From positions 180,033-244,032 of the forward strand of contig NZ_SPQT01000010.1 of NCBI RefSeq assembly GCF_004571025.1: a stretch of 64,000 nt of DNA, written 5' to 3'. How positions within the stretch are numbered: position 1 is the first letter of the stretch; each line of letters begins with the position of its first letter. The notes beneath the pieces are model-generated. The model was given only the letters and a program-made list of their open reading frames with translations, ran no database searches and was not told the origin of the DNA. The translations under genes and the position numbers were made by a program. This document shows, piece by piece, positions 25,526 through 34,144 of this stretch. This stretch comes from Bradyrhizobium niftali. Its GTDB lineage: Bacteria; Pseudomonadota; Alphaproteobacteria; Rhizobiales; Xanthobacteraceae.

Positions 25526-25616
25526 GGGCCTGTCGCACGAAAATGATCCGTTCCTTCCAGCCGTGCGCGAGTCGCCTGCTCGAGGCGACCGTCGCGCCCG
25601 TTGACAGGAGCGGCCG

Positions 25617-26654
25617 ATGCCCGTGGGACTGCTGGAGGTCGAAGGCACCATCGAGGTCAGCCAGTTCTGGCCGGAGGGGCGGTCTGACGCCGACACCACC
25701 AAAGTCGTGGTGGCCATCGCGCCCAATGCGATCCGCTTTCGCAAGAACGACACCTCGCCATTCCAGTCGACCCACGTCTTCGACAACGCCAAGGTCAAGG
25801 GCCGAACCAACACGGCGCCGATCAAGAACGGCAAGCTGACCGTTCGCCTTCAGGGCATCGACGCGCCGGAGCTGCACTACCAGCCCTCGCCGCTGTCGCC
25901 CGCCGAGAAGAAGGGCCTGACGGATGCCAAGCGGCAGGCCTATCACGAGGTCACGCACCCCTACCGGCAATTCCTCGGCGCGACGTCGAGCAAGGCGCTG
26001 CATGATTTCCTCAGCCGTGCCGGCGGACCGACGCTGGCCTGCCGGGTGTTCACCCATGTCGATGCGCCGAACGAGGTGTTCGACACCTATGGACGACTGG
26101 TCGGCGACATCGAGGTGACGGTCGCGAACCGGACGGTCGACATCAACCACTGGCTGGTCGAGCAGGGCTTTGCCTATCCGACGTTCTACTCCTCGATGAA
26201 CGACGACGAGATCAAGGCCTTCCTCGCCCTCGCCAAGACCGCGCGGACGAAGAAGCTGCTGGTCTGGAAACATCTCGCCAGGACGATTCCCGCGTTCGAC
26301 TTCGACCTGCGCGAGCCCAGGAAGAACGAGACAGACGTGCTCGCGACCGACAAGGGCCCGGTGATCATGCCAAAGCTCTACCGCCGCTACACCAACTGGT
26401 CGGCGCGCAAGAAGGCGAAGGTGACCAGCCAGAACTTCCAGAAGTTCCTGGGCGAAGGCTCCGGCGGCAAGCCCGACACCTGCTATGCGATCGACGACTT
26501 CCTGACCAACGGCGTGCACTCGGCCACGCCGCGGAATTTCGCGGAGTTCGTCGAGGGCGGGAAGACGATCAAGTTTCAGCCGGAGGGGCTGGTGTTCGGG
26601 GAGGCGCCGTCGAGCCTGGTGGGAGCGGACAACAAGCCCATCATCCATTTCTGA
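25617..26654 (+). CDS. thermonuclease (SNase)-like protein
   Basis: A 345-residue protein. Around 85-200 it carries SNase-like segments: TVRLQGIDAPELHY, then RVFTHVDAPNEVFDTYGRLVGDIEV and DINHWLVEQGFAYPTFYSS. No signal peptide is evident, unlike classical micrococcal nucleases. The C-terminal half of about 130 residues (PKLYRRYTNWSARKK, CYAIDDFLTNGVHSATP) is not a domain I know. ACAGGAG lies 8 bases before the ATG. It may be an intracellular nuclease or a non-catalytic SNase-fold protein. Confidence 0.75.
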   Translation: MPVGLLEVEGTIEVSQFWPEGRSDADTTKVVVAIAPNAIRFRKNDTSPFQSTHVFDNAKVKGRTNTAPIKNGKLTVRLQGIDAPELHYQPSPLSPAEKKGLTDAKRQAYHEVTHPYRQFLGATSSKALHDFLSRAGGPTLACRVFTHVDAPNEVFDTYGRLVGDIEVTVANRTVDINHWLVEQGFAYPTFYSSMNDDEIKAFLALAKTARTKKLLVWKHLARTIPAFDFDLREPRKNETDVLATDKGPVIMPKLYRRYTNWSARKKAKVTSQNFQKFLGEGSGGKPDTCYAIDDFLTNGVHSATPRNFAEFVEGGKTIKFQPEGLVFGEAPSSLVGADNKPIIHF

Positions 26655-26675
26655 CGCTTGTCTGTCGCCAAAACA

Positions 26676-26704
26676 AAAATGGCCCGCTCAATGCGGGCCA
26701 TTTT
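26676..26704. terminator. bidirectional rho-independent terminator
   Basis: A 12-bp stem aaaatggcccgc / gcgggccatttt with loop tcaat, with A-run on the left and T-run on the right so it can work in both directions. It sits between convergent thermonuclease-like (+) and SDR (-) genes. It has the same stem as the terminator at the initiator tRNA (34932-34960). Confidence 0.9.
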
Positions 26705-26772
26705 CTCATCCAAAGCGGTGAAGTCCGAACTTGGCCTTCAGCGACGTCGCGCCCGCGAGAGCACGCGCCTCG

Positions 26773-27525
26773 TCAGCGAAGACCGCCGGTGACGTGAAGC
26801 GTCTCGCCGGTGACGTAGGACGCCTCGTCCGAGGCGAAGAAGGCCACCGTGGCAGCGATCTCCTCAGCCTTGCCGATGCGGCCAAGCGGGGTGACGGATT
26901 CGATCCAGTTGCGCATGTCGCCCTCGTGCAGGCCGGCCGACACGACGCCTTCGGTGGCGATCATGCCCGGATTGACGGCGTTGACGCGGATCTTGCGCGG
27001 CGCCAGCTCCTTCGCCAGCACGGCGGAGATCGCATCCACCGATGCCTTCGTCGCGGTGTAGACGGCGGTGTTCGCCGGCGCGATGGTCGATACGCCGGAG
27101 CTGATGTTGATGATGCTTCCGCCATTGGCGTTGAAGTGCTTCGACACTTCACCCGAGACCAGGAGAAGGCCGAGCACGTTGAGGTCGAAATGCTTGTGGA
27201 AATGCTCGGGCGTGATGGCCTCGAGTGGTGCGAATTCGTAAACGCCCGCGTTGTTGACGAGGATGTCGATCGCACCGAACGCCTTCACGGTCTCCTCGAC
27301 GACGCTTTTCACGTCCTTGGCGTCGGCGAGGTTACCGCGGACTGCGACGGCCTTGCCACCCTTGGCGACAATGGCGGCGACCACGCGGTCGGCGGCCTCT
27401 TTGCTGGCGCTGTAGTTGACGGCGACCGCCGCACCCTCGGCCGCGAGCCGGGCGGAGATTGCGGCACCGATGCCTTTGGACGCGCCGGTCACGAGCGCAA
27501 CTTTGCCTTCAAGTCTCTTGGTCAT
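26773..27525 (-). CDS. SDR family oxidoreductase, FabG-like
   Basis: A 250-residue classical short-chain dehydrogenase. TGASKGIGAAIS (12-23) binds nucleotide, NNAG follows near 89, and the active site is SGVSTIAPANTAVYTATKASVDA with Ser, Tyr and Lys in place. Asn at the cofactor-selecting region (VAVNYSASKEAADRV) favours NADP. It is divergent from an ArsR-family regulator with a 12-bp-arm operator in the gap, so it is probably the regulator's target. Confidence 0.9.
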   Translation of the reverse strand: MTKRLEGKVALVTGASKGIGAAISARLAAEGAAVAVNYSASKEAADRVVAAIVAKGGKAVAVRGNLADAKDVKSVVEETVKAFGAIDILVNNAGVYEFAPLEAITPEHFHKHFDLNVLGLLLVSGEVSKHFNANGGSIINISSGVSTIAPANTAVYTATKASVDAISAVLAKELAPRKIRVNAVNPGMIATEGVVSAGLHEGDMRNWIESVTPLGRIGKAEEIAATVAFFASDEASYVTGETLHVTGGLR

Positions 27526-27558
27526 CGCATGTCTCCGTTGTTCGGCGGGATGCCGAAA

Positions 27559-27589
27559 TTCAATAGTTCAATACTAGTGAACTATTGAA
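27559..27589. promoter_or_regulatory. operator between SDR and ArsR-family regulator
   Basis: Perfect 12-base inverted arms ttcaatagttca and tgaactattgaa flank atactag. It lies 33 bases from the SDR start and 30 from the regulator start, so one site can repress both promoters. The size suits an ArsR-type dimer site. Confidence 0.85.
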
Positions 27590-27619
27590 CCAGTTCAAGG
27601 GACATGCTATATTTTGGGC

Positions 27620-27931
27620 ATGGCGCAGTTCGTTCACCCGGCGCGGGAGGAGATTACACTGGCCGGGGTGCTCGGCGCCCTCGCGGATCCTATGCGGCTG
27701 CGTATCGTCAAAAGCCTGGCCGCGCAAAACGAGTGCATGTCGTGCACCGAGGCAGCGCCTTGCCCTGACATGGCGAAGTCGACCCTGTCGAACCATTTTC
27801 GGATACTGCGGGAAGCCGGCCTGGTCCGGACGTCAAAGCAAGGCGTCCAGCACCGCAACGTCCTGCGCGAGGAGGACATCAACGCGCGATTTCCGAAACT
27901 GCTCAAGATGATCCTGAGCTTTCCGGACTGA
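27620..27931 (+). CDS. ArsR/HxlR-like winged-helix regulator
   Basis: A 103-residue regulator: REEITLAGVLGALADPMRLRIVKSLA then MAKSTLSNHFRILREAGLVRTSKQGVQHRNVLREEDINARFP, a typical ArsR winged helix. Three cysteines (ECMSCTEAAPCPD) lie just before the recognition helix and could bind a metal or act as a redox switch, but they are not the classical CxCx arsenic pattern. ATG at 27620 was chosen; a TTG lies two codons earlier. It represses itself and the SDR if the shared operator is its site. Confidence 0.88.
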   Translation: MAQFVHPAREEITLAGVLGALADPMRLRIVKSLAAQNECMSCTEAAPCPDMAKSTLSNHFRILREAGLVRTSKQGVQHRNVLREEDINARFPKLLKMILSFPD

Positions 27932-27972
27932 AGGCATTCGCGCTGAAGGCACAGGTGTAGCCGCCGTCCCTG

Positions 27973-28854
27973 CTACGGCTGCAAGACGTGCTGCTCCGCG
28001 CGCGTGACCGAGCCTCCCAGCAGGCAACCGACGGGCCTACTGCCCGCGAAGCCGAGGCGCACCCGGATCTCGGACAACGCTCCCATCGCGCGGCCCTGCA
28101 TGATGGTGATCCGCTCGCTGTTGGGTTCAACCAGTTCGTTCTTGAGCAGTCCGAACGCAAGCGCCGCGGCGGCAATGCCGGTGGCAGCATCTTCCGGGTA
28201 ACCGGACGACTTCGGAAACTGCCGCGCCTCGAAACGTCGTTCGCCCTGGTGGTCGATGGCGTAGGGGTAGAGTCCGGTGGACCCGATCCGTCCACAGCAC
28301 GCCTCGATCTGCGCCGGGTCCGGCACCAGTTCGCTGAGCTCGCGGACGCCCTTGATCGGGATGAGCGTCTTCACGCGTGACGTGACGGCGTTCTGCACAG
28401 GTAGGTCAAGCAGATCGCGGCGCGACAGCTTGAGCGTCGACAGAACGTCCTCCTCTTCGGCATGCGAGAGATCAACGACCTTGCCGACGGGCTGGCTGAT
28501 TTCGACGGACGGATCGCCCGAGTCCACACGATCGACATAACCCGTCACCGATCCACTGCGCGTCTCGATGCGGACCTGTTCGCCCGGCAAGCGCCCCTTG
28601 GTCGCGAGGACCCAGAGCGCGCCGATCGTCGCATGACCGCACATCTCCATCTCGTGCCGCGGAACCCAGAACCGGAAGACGTAGTCAGACTCGAGCCCTG
28701 GTGACGGCAGAACGAAGCCCGACTCATGCCCAAATTGCTGAGCTACCGACTGCATCCCCGCAGCGAGAAGGTTCGATGCATCGATGACAATTGGACAGGG
28801 ATTGCCGCCCCGCCCCATGTGGGTGAACACATTGACAAGCTCGACCTCGGTCAT
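27973..28854 (-). CDS. PhzF family isomerase/epimerase-like protein
   Basis: A 293-residue PhzF-fold protein with two similar halves. Signatures: VNVFTHMGRGGNPCPIVI at the start, QQFGHESGFVLPS with the conserved Glu, RFWVPRHEMEMCGHATIGALWVL and GYPEDAATGIAAAALAFGLL near the C-terminus. PhzF proteins isomerise or epimerise small acids. Nothing else of phenazine synthesis is here, so the role is probably another small metabolite. Confidence 0.85.
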   Translation of the reverse strand: MTEVELVNVFTHMGRGGNPCPIVIDASNLLAAGMQSVAQQFGHESGFVLPSPGLESDYVFRFWVPRHEMEMCGHATIGALWVLATKGRLPGEQVRIETRSGSVTGYVDRVDSGDPSVEISQPVGKVVDLSHAEEEDVLSTLKLSRRDLLDLPVQNAVTSRVKTLIPIKGVRELSELVPDPAQIEACCGRIGSTGLYPYAIDHQGERRFEARQFPKSSGYPEDAATGIAAAALAFGLLKNELVEPNSERITIMQGRAMGALSEIRVRLGFAGSRPVGCLLGGSVTRAEQHVLQP

Positions 28855-28977
28855 CGGATAGCTCACTTCAAGGAAAGCAGGACAGCGATGGTATAGCTGT
28901 CGCAGCGACATCCGAGAACGCCGATTTTGTCGAGCAGCTCGGCACGATTAAAGGGGCCCCCGTGCAGTCACCAAAGC

Positions 28978-29003
28978 AAAATGGCCCGCTCAACGCGGGC
29001 CTT
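28978..29003 (-). terminator. terminator of the cyclase gene
   Basis: Read on the minus strand, ggcccgc-gttga-gcgggcc is followed by ATTTTG. It lies about ten bases after the cyclase stop and belongs to the same stem family as 26676-26704 and 34932-34960. Confidence 0.7.
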
Positions 29004-29010
29004 GAGAAGC

Positions 29011-29787
29011 TCAGCTCTCCAAAATCGCGACCGCTCGCGTCCAACCCGCCGAGGCTCGTTCGATCTTCACGGGGAAGCATGACACCTTGAAGCCGGTTGA
29101 CGGCAGCAGTTCGAGATTGTGCAGCTTCTCGAGATGGCAATAGCCGATATGGCGGCCGGCCTTGTGACCTTCCCAGATCAGGCTTGCGTCCCTCGTCTCG
29201 GCGTATTTTTTTGCGGTATGAACGAACGGCGCGTCCCAGCTCCAGCCGTCGATGCCGGTCAGGCGCACACCGCGCTCGAGCAGGTACATGGTTGCTTCAT
29301 AGCCCATGCCGCAGCCCGACGTGACGTAGTCCTGCCGGCCATATTTGGCGCCGGCGCTGGTGTTGACCACGACGATCTCGAGCGGCTTCAGCTCATGGCC
29401 GATGCGCTTGAGCTCGGCCTCGACGTCCTTGGCCGTTGCGACATAGCCGTCCGGCAAGTGCCGGAAGTCGAGCTTCACGCCGGGCTGGAAGCACCATTCC
29501 AGCGGCACCTCGTCGATGGTCCAGGAACGCTCGCCGCGATTCATGGTGGGGTGAAAATGCCAGGGCGCGTCGAGATGCGTGCCGTTGTGGGTCGAGAGGC
29601 TGACCTGCTCCACCGCCCAGCCCTGCCCGTCCGGCAGATCCTCGGCCTTCAACCCGTCGAAGAACTGCAACATGCGCGGCAGGCCCTGCTGGTGGTTGAT
29701 GTACTGAATCGTCGGATGATTGCCAGGCGGGTCGGCCGGCACGTCGTTCTGGAGGGGGACGGAAATGTCGATCAGCTTGCTCGTCAT
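29011..29787 (-). CDS. cyclase family metal-dependent hydrolase
   Basis: A 258-residue protein of the cyclase/kynurenine-formamidase fold. The metal-binding motif HNGTHLDAPWHF (near 67-78) is intact, as are IDISVPLQNDVP at the start and SGCGMGYEATMYLLERGVRLTGIDGWSWD near 160-190. Family members hydrolyse cyclic amides, formamides or lactones. It is followed in the same operon direction by nothing and preceded by an FAH hydrolase, which together with the divergent ABC importer suggests degradation of an imported ring compound (inference). Confidence 0.85.
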   Translation of the reverse strand: MTSKLIDISVPLQNDVPADPPGNHPTIQYINHQQGLPRMLQFFDGLKAEDLPDGQGWAVEQVSLSTHNGTHLDAPWHFHPTMNRGERSWTIDEVPLEWCFQPGVKLDFRHLPDGYVATAKDVEAELKRIGHELKPLEIVVVNTSAGAKYGRQDYVTSGCGMGYEATMYLLERGVRLTGIDGWSWDAPFVHTAKKYAETRDASLIWEGHKAGRHIGYCHLEKLHNLELLPSTGFKVSCFPVKIERASAGWTRAVAILES

Positions 29788-29834
29788 GGCGTTTCCTCGT
29801 TGATTGTTCTCGTTGGCGGCCGTCAGGCGTCCCT

Positions 29835-30833
29835 TCAGACCTCTTGCCGCTCGACGCGGTTCTTCAAAATGCCGATCTTCTCGACCTCGAGCTCGATCGT
29901 ATCGCCATGCTCGAGAAACCATCCGAGCTCGAGGCCGCAGCCATTGCCGACCGTGCCGGAGCCGATGAATTCGCCGGGCATCAGCGTCTCGTCCTGGGTG
30001 ACGTGGGCGATGATCTCCTCGAAGGAGAACAGCATGCCCTCGCTGACGCCTTGCGAGCGGGTCTCGCCGTTGACGCGCGCCTCCATCTTCAAACGATAGG
30101 GATCGCCGATCTCGTCCGGCGTCACGATCCAGGGACCCATCACGTTGCCGCCGTCGAAGCTCTTGCCCTTGGCCGGGCCGAGTCGTCCTTCCATCTCGAC
30201 GCGCTGTGCGTCGCGCGCGGAGAAATCGTTGAAGATGGTGTAGCCGAAGATGTGATCCTTCGCCTTCGCGGCGGAGATGTTCGCGCCCTTGTTCTTGGTG
30301 ATGATCCCGAATTCGAGCTCGTAGTCCATGACCTTGCTGTAGCGCGGCCATTTCACCGTGGTGTTGGTGCCGCCGACGCTGAAGCGGTTGGTGATGTAGA
30401 AGATCGGCTGCTTGCGATAGACCTCGGGCAGTTCGCCGAGCGGCTCGGCGTCGATGCGCGCCAATTCCGCCATGTCGCTCTTGGCGCGCGCGGCGAGCTT
30501 TCGCTGCCCGCGCGGCGCTTGCAGGATGTGTAGGGCAAACGACATGCCGTCACGCATCTGCCGCGGCTCCGGCACCGGCGCGAGGATGTCGACGGCGCTG
30601 ACCGCCGCCGACAGCGTGGCGTCCTGGCCCTCCTTGTCGAGCAGGGCCCGGGCCCGATCGAGCGCGCCGGGCCCGGCATCAATCAGCGCCAGCATCGAGC
30701 CGAAGGCCGGATCGGCCTGGCCGTCCCGCGCGGCGGCTGCGGCGAGGTCGAACAGCTGGCTGTCATTGGCGTGAACGGCGCCGATCTTCTCCTGACCGGC
30801 AGATCTGAATGTTGCGAGCTTCACCTTGGGCAC
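29835..30833 (-). CDS. fumarylacetoacetate hydrolase (FAH) family protein
   Basis: A 332-residue FAH-fold protein. The core from about 140 reads FYITNRFSVGGTNTTVKWPRYSKVMDYELEFGIITKNKG, with the Asp-Glu-Glu metal ligands in DYELEFGI and the conserved NDFSARDAQ. The length and N-terminal domain are those of FahA-like C-C-bond hydrolases acting on acylpyruvates. It starts the operon that continues into the cyclase. The other end faces the divergent ABC substrate-binding protein. Confidence 0.88.
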   Translation of the reverse strand: MPKVKLATFRSAGQEKIGAVHANDSQLFDLAAAAARDGQADPAFGSMLALIDAGPGALDRARALLDKEGQDATLSAAVSAVDILAPVPEPRQMRDGMSFALHILQAPRGQRKLAARAKSDMAELARIDAEPLGELPEVYRKQPIFYITNRFSVGGTNTTVKWPRYSKVMDYELEFGIITKNKGANISAAKAKDHIFGYTIFNDFSARDAQRVEMEGRLGPAKGKSFDGGNVMGPWIVTPDEIGDPYRLKMEARVNGETRSQGVSEGMLFSFEEIIAHVTQDETLMPGEFIGSGTVGNGCGLELGWFLEHGDTIELEVEKIGILKNRVERQEV

Positions 30834-30912
30834 CCCTTGCTATCGTTTCAAATATATGATCAGATAAAATATCGATAAACAAGCCTGAAAAATACAAATT
30901 AGGGAGAGCGCG
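30834..30912. promoter_or_regulatory. divergent promoter region of the FAH and ABC operons
   Basis: The 79-base gap is AT-rich (30850-30900) with tatatgatcagataaaa and atatcgata, which resemble half-sites of GntR-type regulators. The GntR gene at 31876 would be the obvious ligand-responsive regulator of both operons. AGGGAGAG at 30901-30908 is the ribosome site for the GTG start at 30913. Confidence 0.45.
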
Positions 30913-31863
30913 GTGAGGCGAACGCAGATAGGGGCGATGTTGGCGGGTCTCGCGCTCGGAGTTGGGGTGTCCGTTGCCTTGACGGCACCAGCGCTGGCGC
31001 AGGCCAAGATCCAGATCGGCTGCACCGCGACCTCCGACTGCGCATCGGCCATGGTCGCGGTTGACGAAGGCATCTTCAAGAAGCACGGGCTGGACGTCGA
31101 GATGACGCCGATCGCGATCAACTCCAACATCCCGGCGGCAATCCTGTCGAACTCGATTCAGGTCGGCGGCCCCACCTCCACCGTCTTCCTCCAGGCCGTC
31201 GACGGCGGCCTCGACCTCGTCGCAATCGCCGGCGCCTCGGTCATGAACACGACCTCGAACACCGCGATCGCCGCCTTCGTCCGCAACGGCCTCACCATCA
31301 AGGAGCCGAAGGATTTCGTCGGCAAGAAGGTCGGCGCGCCCGGCCTGAACGCCTTCCTCCACGTGCTGTTCGTGAAATGGCTGGTGGAGAAAGGCGTCGA
31401 CCCCAAGAGCGTCAATTTCGTCGAAGTCACGTTCCCGACCATGGCCGACATCATCAAGTCCGGCGGCGTCGATGCCGTGCTCACGGCCGAGCCGTTCGTC
31501 ACACGCATGACCAATGCGGGATTAGGCTCAGTCGGCGCGCGGTACGGCGCCGAGCTCGGCCGCACCGATCCGATCATCTTCTACGCCGCGTCGCGAGATT
31601 GGGCGGAGAAGAACGCTGCGATCGTGAAGAAATTCCGCGAGGCAATCGCGGAGGCCGCCCCAATCGTCAACAGCGATCGCGAGAAGGCCTCCGCCTCGAT
31701 CGCCAAGTTCACCAAGCAGCCGCTCGAGCTCGTCAAGGCGACGCCGCCGAACCAGTCCGAGCCGAACCTCAAGCCGGAAAACCTCAGCTGGTGGATCGAC
31801 GTGATGTCGTCGCAAAAGATGCTGCAATCGAAGCTCGTCACCGCGAAACTGGTGCTGAACTAA
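30913..31863 (+). CDS. ABC transporter substrate-binding protein, NMT1/THI5-like
   Basis: A 316-residue periplasmic binding protein starting at a GTG. A signal peptide of about 30 residues ends at ALAQA; the mature protein begins KIQIGCTATSDCASAMVAVDEGIFKKHGLDVEM, the NMT1/SsuA pattern, with the ligand-binding hinge near VGGPTSTVFLQAVDG. It is the first gene of the operon with a GntR regulator, ATPase and two permeases. Ligands of this family include aromatic and pyrimidine-like compounds, sulfonates and taurine; the specific one is unknown. Confidence 0.87.
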   Translation: MRRTQIGAMLAGLALGVGVSVALTAPALAQAKIQIGCTATSDCASAMVAVDEGIFKKHGLDVEMTPIAINSNIPAAILSNSIQVGGPTSTVFLQAVDGGLDLVAIAGASVMNTTSNTAIAAFVRNGLTIKEPKDFVGKKVGAPGLNAFLHVLFVKWLVEKGVDPKSVNFVEVTFPTMADIIKSGGVDAVLTAEPFVTRMTNAGLGSVGARYGAELGRTDPIIFYAASRDWAEKNAAIVKKFREAIAEAAPIVNSDREKASASIAKFTKQPLELVKATPPNQSEPNLKPENLSWWIDVMSSQKMLQSKLVTAKLVLN

Positions 31864-31875
31864 AGGACATTGGCG

Positions 31876-32580
31876 ATGCCTGCTCCCGAACGCGCTCTCG
31901 ACCGTGCTCCGGCTGAAGCCGGAACCTTGAGCGAGCGCGCCGCAACCCTCATCGAGCAGGACATCCTGGCCGGACATCTCGCACCGGGATCGCGGCTCGG
32001 CATCGTCGATCTCGTACAGCGCTACGAGATCGGGGCGACGCCCCTGCGCGAAGGCCTGTCGCGGCTGATGTCACGCGGCCTGATCGTCGGCATCGGCCAG
32101 CGCGGCTTTCGCGTCGCAGAGGTCAGCCGCGAGGATCTCGCTGACATCACCTGCATGCGGACGGCGGTCGAGATCGAGGCCGTCAGGCTCGCCATTCTCC
32201 ATGGCGATGTCGCCTGGGAGGCTGGCATCGTCAGCGCGCTGCATCAGATGCGCCGGCATATCGAGCGCACCGGCAATGAATTCCGCGAAGGCGCGGCCGA
32301 TTTCGACCGGCTCCACAAGGGCTTTCACACCGCGCTGCTCGCCGCCTGCGGCTCACAGCGCATGCTGGCGGCCCATTCCGACCTTTACGACCAGGCCTAT
32401 CGCTACCGCCGCGTGATGATGGGTGCGATCGACAGCGGCGAAGGGTTTATCCGGAGTCACCAGATGCTCGCCGACCATGTGCTTGCCCGTGACCTGGCCG
32501 CCGCGCAAAAAATGCTGGCGGCGCATCTGCACTCGACCATCGATTTCGTCTATCCGCGGGCGAGCGGGGAACAATCATGA
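31876..32580 (+). CDS. GntR family (FCD) transcriptional regulator
   Basis: A 234-residue regulator. The N-terminal winged helix reads ERAATLIEQDILAGHLAPGSRLGIVDLVQRYEIGATPLREGLSRLMSRGLI; the helical FCD effector domain follows (DLADITCMRTAVEIEAVRLAILHG, HKGFHTALLAACGSQRMLAAHSDLYDQAYRYR). It is embedded in the ABC operon, and its stop overlaps the ATPase start by four bases. It most likely regulates this operon and the divergent FAH/cyclase operon. Confidence 0.9.
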   Translation: MPAPERALDRAPAEAGTLSERAATLIEQDILAGHLAPGSRLGIVDLVQRYEIGATPLREGLSRLMSRGLIVGIGQRGFRVAEVSREDLADITCMRTAVEIEAVRLAILHGDVAWEAGIVSALHQMRRHIERTGNEFREGAADFDRLHKGFHTALLAACGSQRMLAAHSDLYDQAYRYRRVMMGAIDSGEGFIRSHQMLADHVLARDLAAAQKMLAAHLHSTIDFVYPRASGEQS

Positions 32581-33383
32581 GTATCGTTGCCATGCTCGAC
32601 GAAGCGCGCGCCGCGCGGCGGCAAAAAACGCTGATCGCGTTCAACGCCGCGACGCTGCGGCTCGGCGGCAAGACCATCATCGAGAATCTCGATCTGGAGG
32701 TGCGGCCGGGCGAATTCCTCTGCATCGTCGGCGCCTCAGGCTGTGGCAAGACCACGGCGCTGCGGCTCGCCGCGGGCCTCTATCGCCCCACAAGCGGCGC
32801 CGTCACCTTCGACGGCGAGCCGATCACCGAGCCGCGCCGCGAGGTCGCGATCGTGTTCCAGGATTATGGCAAGGCGCTGTTGCCGTGGCGGACCGCAGCC
32901 GGAAACATCTCGCTAGCGCTGGAAGCCTCTCGTGTGCCGGCGCGCGAGCGCGGCGCGCGCATCGAGGCGCTGCTGCGCAAGGTCGGCTTGCCCGGCCATG
33001 CCGACAAATATCCGAGCGAAATGTCGGGGGGCATGCAGCAGCGCCTGCAGATCGCGCGCTGTCTTGCGCAGGAGCCGACGACGCTGCTGATGGACGAGCC
33101 GTTCGGCGCGCTCGACGCGATGACGCGCCAGGGCTTGCAGGACGAGGTCCTGTCGCTGACGCACGCGAGCCAGACGACCGTGATCTTCGTGACCCACGAT
33201 CTCGACGAGGCGATCTATCTCGGCGACCGCGTCGTCGGCCTGCTGCCGCATCCGGGCCGGATCGGGATCGAGCTCGATGTCGACCTGCCGCGTCCGCGCG
33301 ACCAGCTCGCCACCCGCGAGCATCCGGAATTCCTGCGGCTGCGCCGGCAATTGTTCGACTTCATCAAGGCGACCGAACATTGA
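32577..33383 (+). CDS. ABC transporter ATP-binding protein (SsuB/TauB type)
   Basis: A 268-residue ATPase. Walker A is GASGCGKTTALRL, the Q-loop is FQDYGKALLPW, the signature is MSGGMQQRLQIARCL (MSGG instead of LSGG), Walker B is LLMDEPFGALDAMT and the H-loop is FVTHDLDEAIYLGD. The start overlaps the GntR stop (ATGA). Its own stop overlaps the TTG start of the next permease. It powers the importer of this operon. Confidence 0.93.
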   Translation: MSIVAMLDEARAARRQKTLIAFNAATLRLGGKTIIENLDLEVRPGEFLCIVGASGCGKTTALRLAAGLYRPTSGAVTFDGEPITEPRREVAIVFQDYGKALLPWRTAAGNISLALEASRVPARERGARIEALLRKVGLPGHADKYPSEMSGGMQQRLQIARCLAQEPTTLLMDEPFGALDAMTRQGLQDEVLSLTHASQTTVIFVTHDLDEAIYLGDRVVGLLPHPGRIGIELDVDLPRPRDQLATREHPEFLRLRRQLFDFIKATEH

Positions 33384-34144
33384 GCCTCGACCGCGCCAGG
33401 CCCCTGCTGTTGCCGCTGGCGCTCACGCTGGCGTTCGAGCTGTGGGCGCGCCTCACCCATCTGCAAAGCGACAGCCTGGCCCCGCCGAGCGCGATCCTCG
33501 CGGCGCTGGCCGCTGCGCTTGCCGACCTCTCAATTCCGATCGCGACCCGCGACACGCTGTTCGCCGCCTTTGCGGGCCTCGCGATCGGCAGCGCCATCGG
33601 GCTTTCACTCGGCATCGCCTTCGGCATCTCGCGTCCCCTTGACCGGCTGATGGAGGTGACGGTCGAGGCGATCCGTCCGATTCCGTCGATCGCGCTGCTG
33701 CCGATTGCGCTGATCGCACTCGGCTTCGGCTACCGGATGGAGATCGTGATCGTGGCGTTCGCCTGCGTCTGGCCGATGCTGATCCTGACGCGCAGCGCGG
33801 TGCGCAGCATCGAGCCGCGATTGATGGAGATGTCGCGGGCCCTGCGGCTGAGCGCGCCGCAGCGGATCGCGAAGATCGTGATCCCGGCCGCACTGCCGCG
33901 GATCTTCGTCGCCTTCCGCCTGTCGGCCGGCATTGCCCTGATCGTCGCCGTCACCGTCGAGATCGCGATCAATCCGATCGGGCTCGGCGCCGGCATCATG
34001 CTGGCGCAGCAGGCACTGCGCGCCGACCTGATGCTCGCTTATCTGCTTTGGATCGGCGTGATCGGCTACGCACTGAACATCCTGTTGATTGCGGCCCAGC
34101 GCCGCCTGTTCGGCCGCGCCGCGCTCGCCGGAGACAATCCATGA
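33380..34144 (+). CDS. ABC transporter permease (SsuC/TauC type)
   Basis: A 254-residue permease. The likely start is TTG at 33380, overlapping the ATPase stop as TTGA. Hydrophobic helices follow, with IAFGISRPLDRLMEVTVEAIRPIPSIALLPIALIALGFGYRMEI and the EAA-type loop SIEPRLMEMSRALRLSAPQRIAKIVIPAALPRIF. The stop overlaps the next permease start (ATGA). The very compact arrangement shows coordinated expression of the whole importer. Confidence 0.9.
   Translation: MSLDRARPLLLPLALTLAFELWARLTHLQSDSLAPPSAILAALAAALADLSIPIATRDTLFAAFAGLAIGSAIGLSLGIAFGISRPLDRLMEVTVEAIRPIPSIALLPIALIALGFGYRMEIVIVAFACVWPMLILTRSAVRSIEPRLMEMSRALRLSAPQRIAKIVIPAALPRIFVAFRLSAGIALIVAVTVEIAINPIGLGAGIMLAQQALRADLMLAYLLWIGVIGYALNILLIAAQRRLFGRAALAGDNP

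Noticed and set aside
27973..28854. Phenazine biosynthesis
   Set aside because: Only a PhzF homologue is present; no other phz genes exist in the window.
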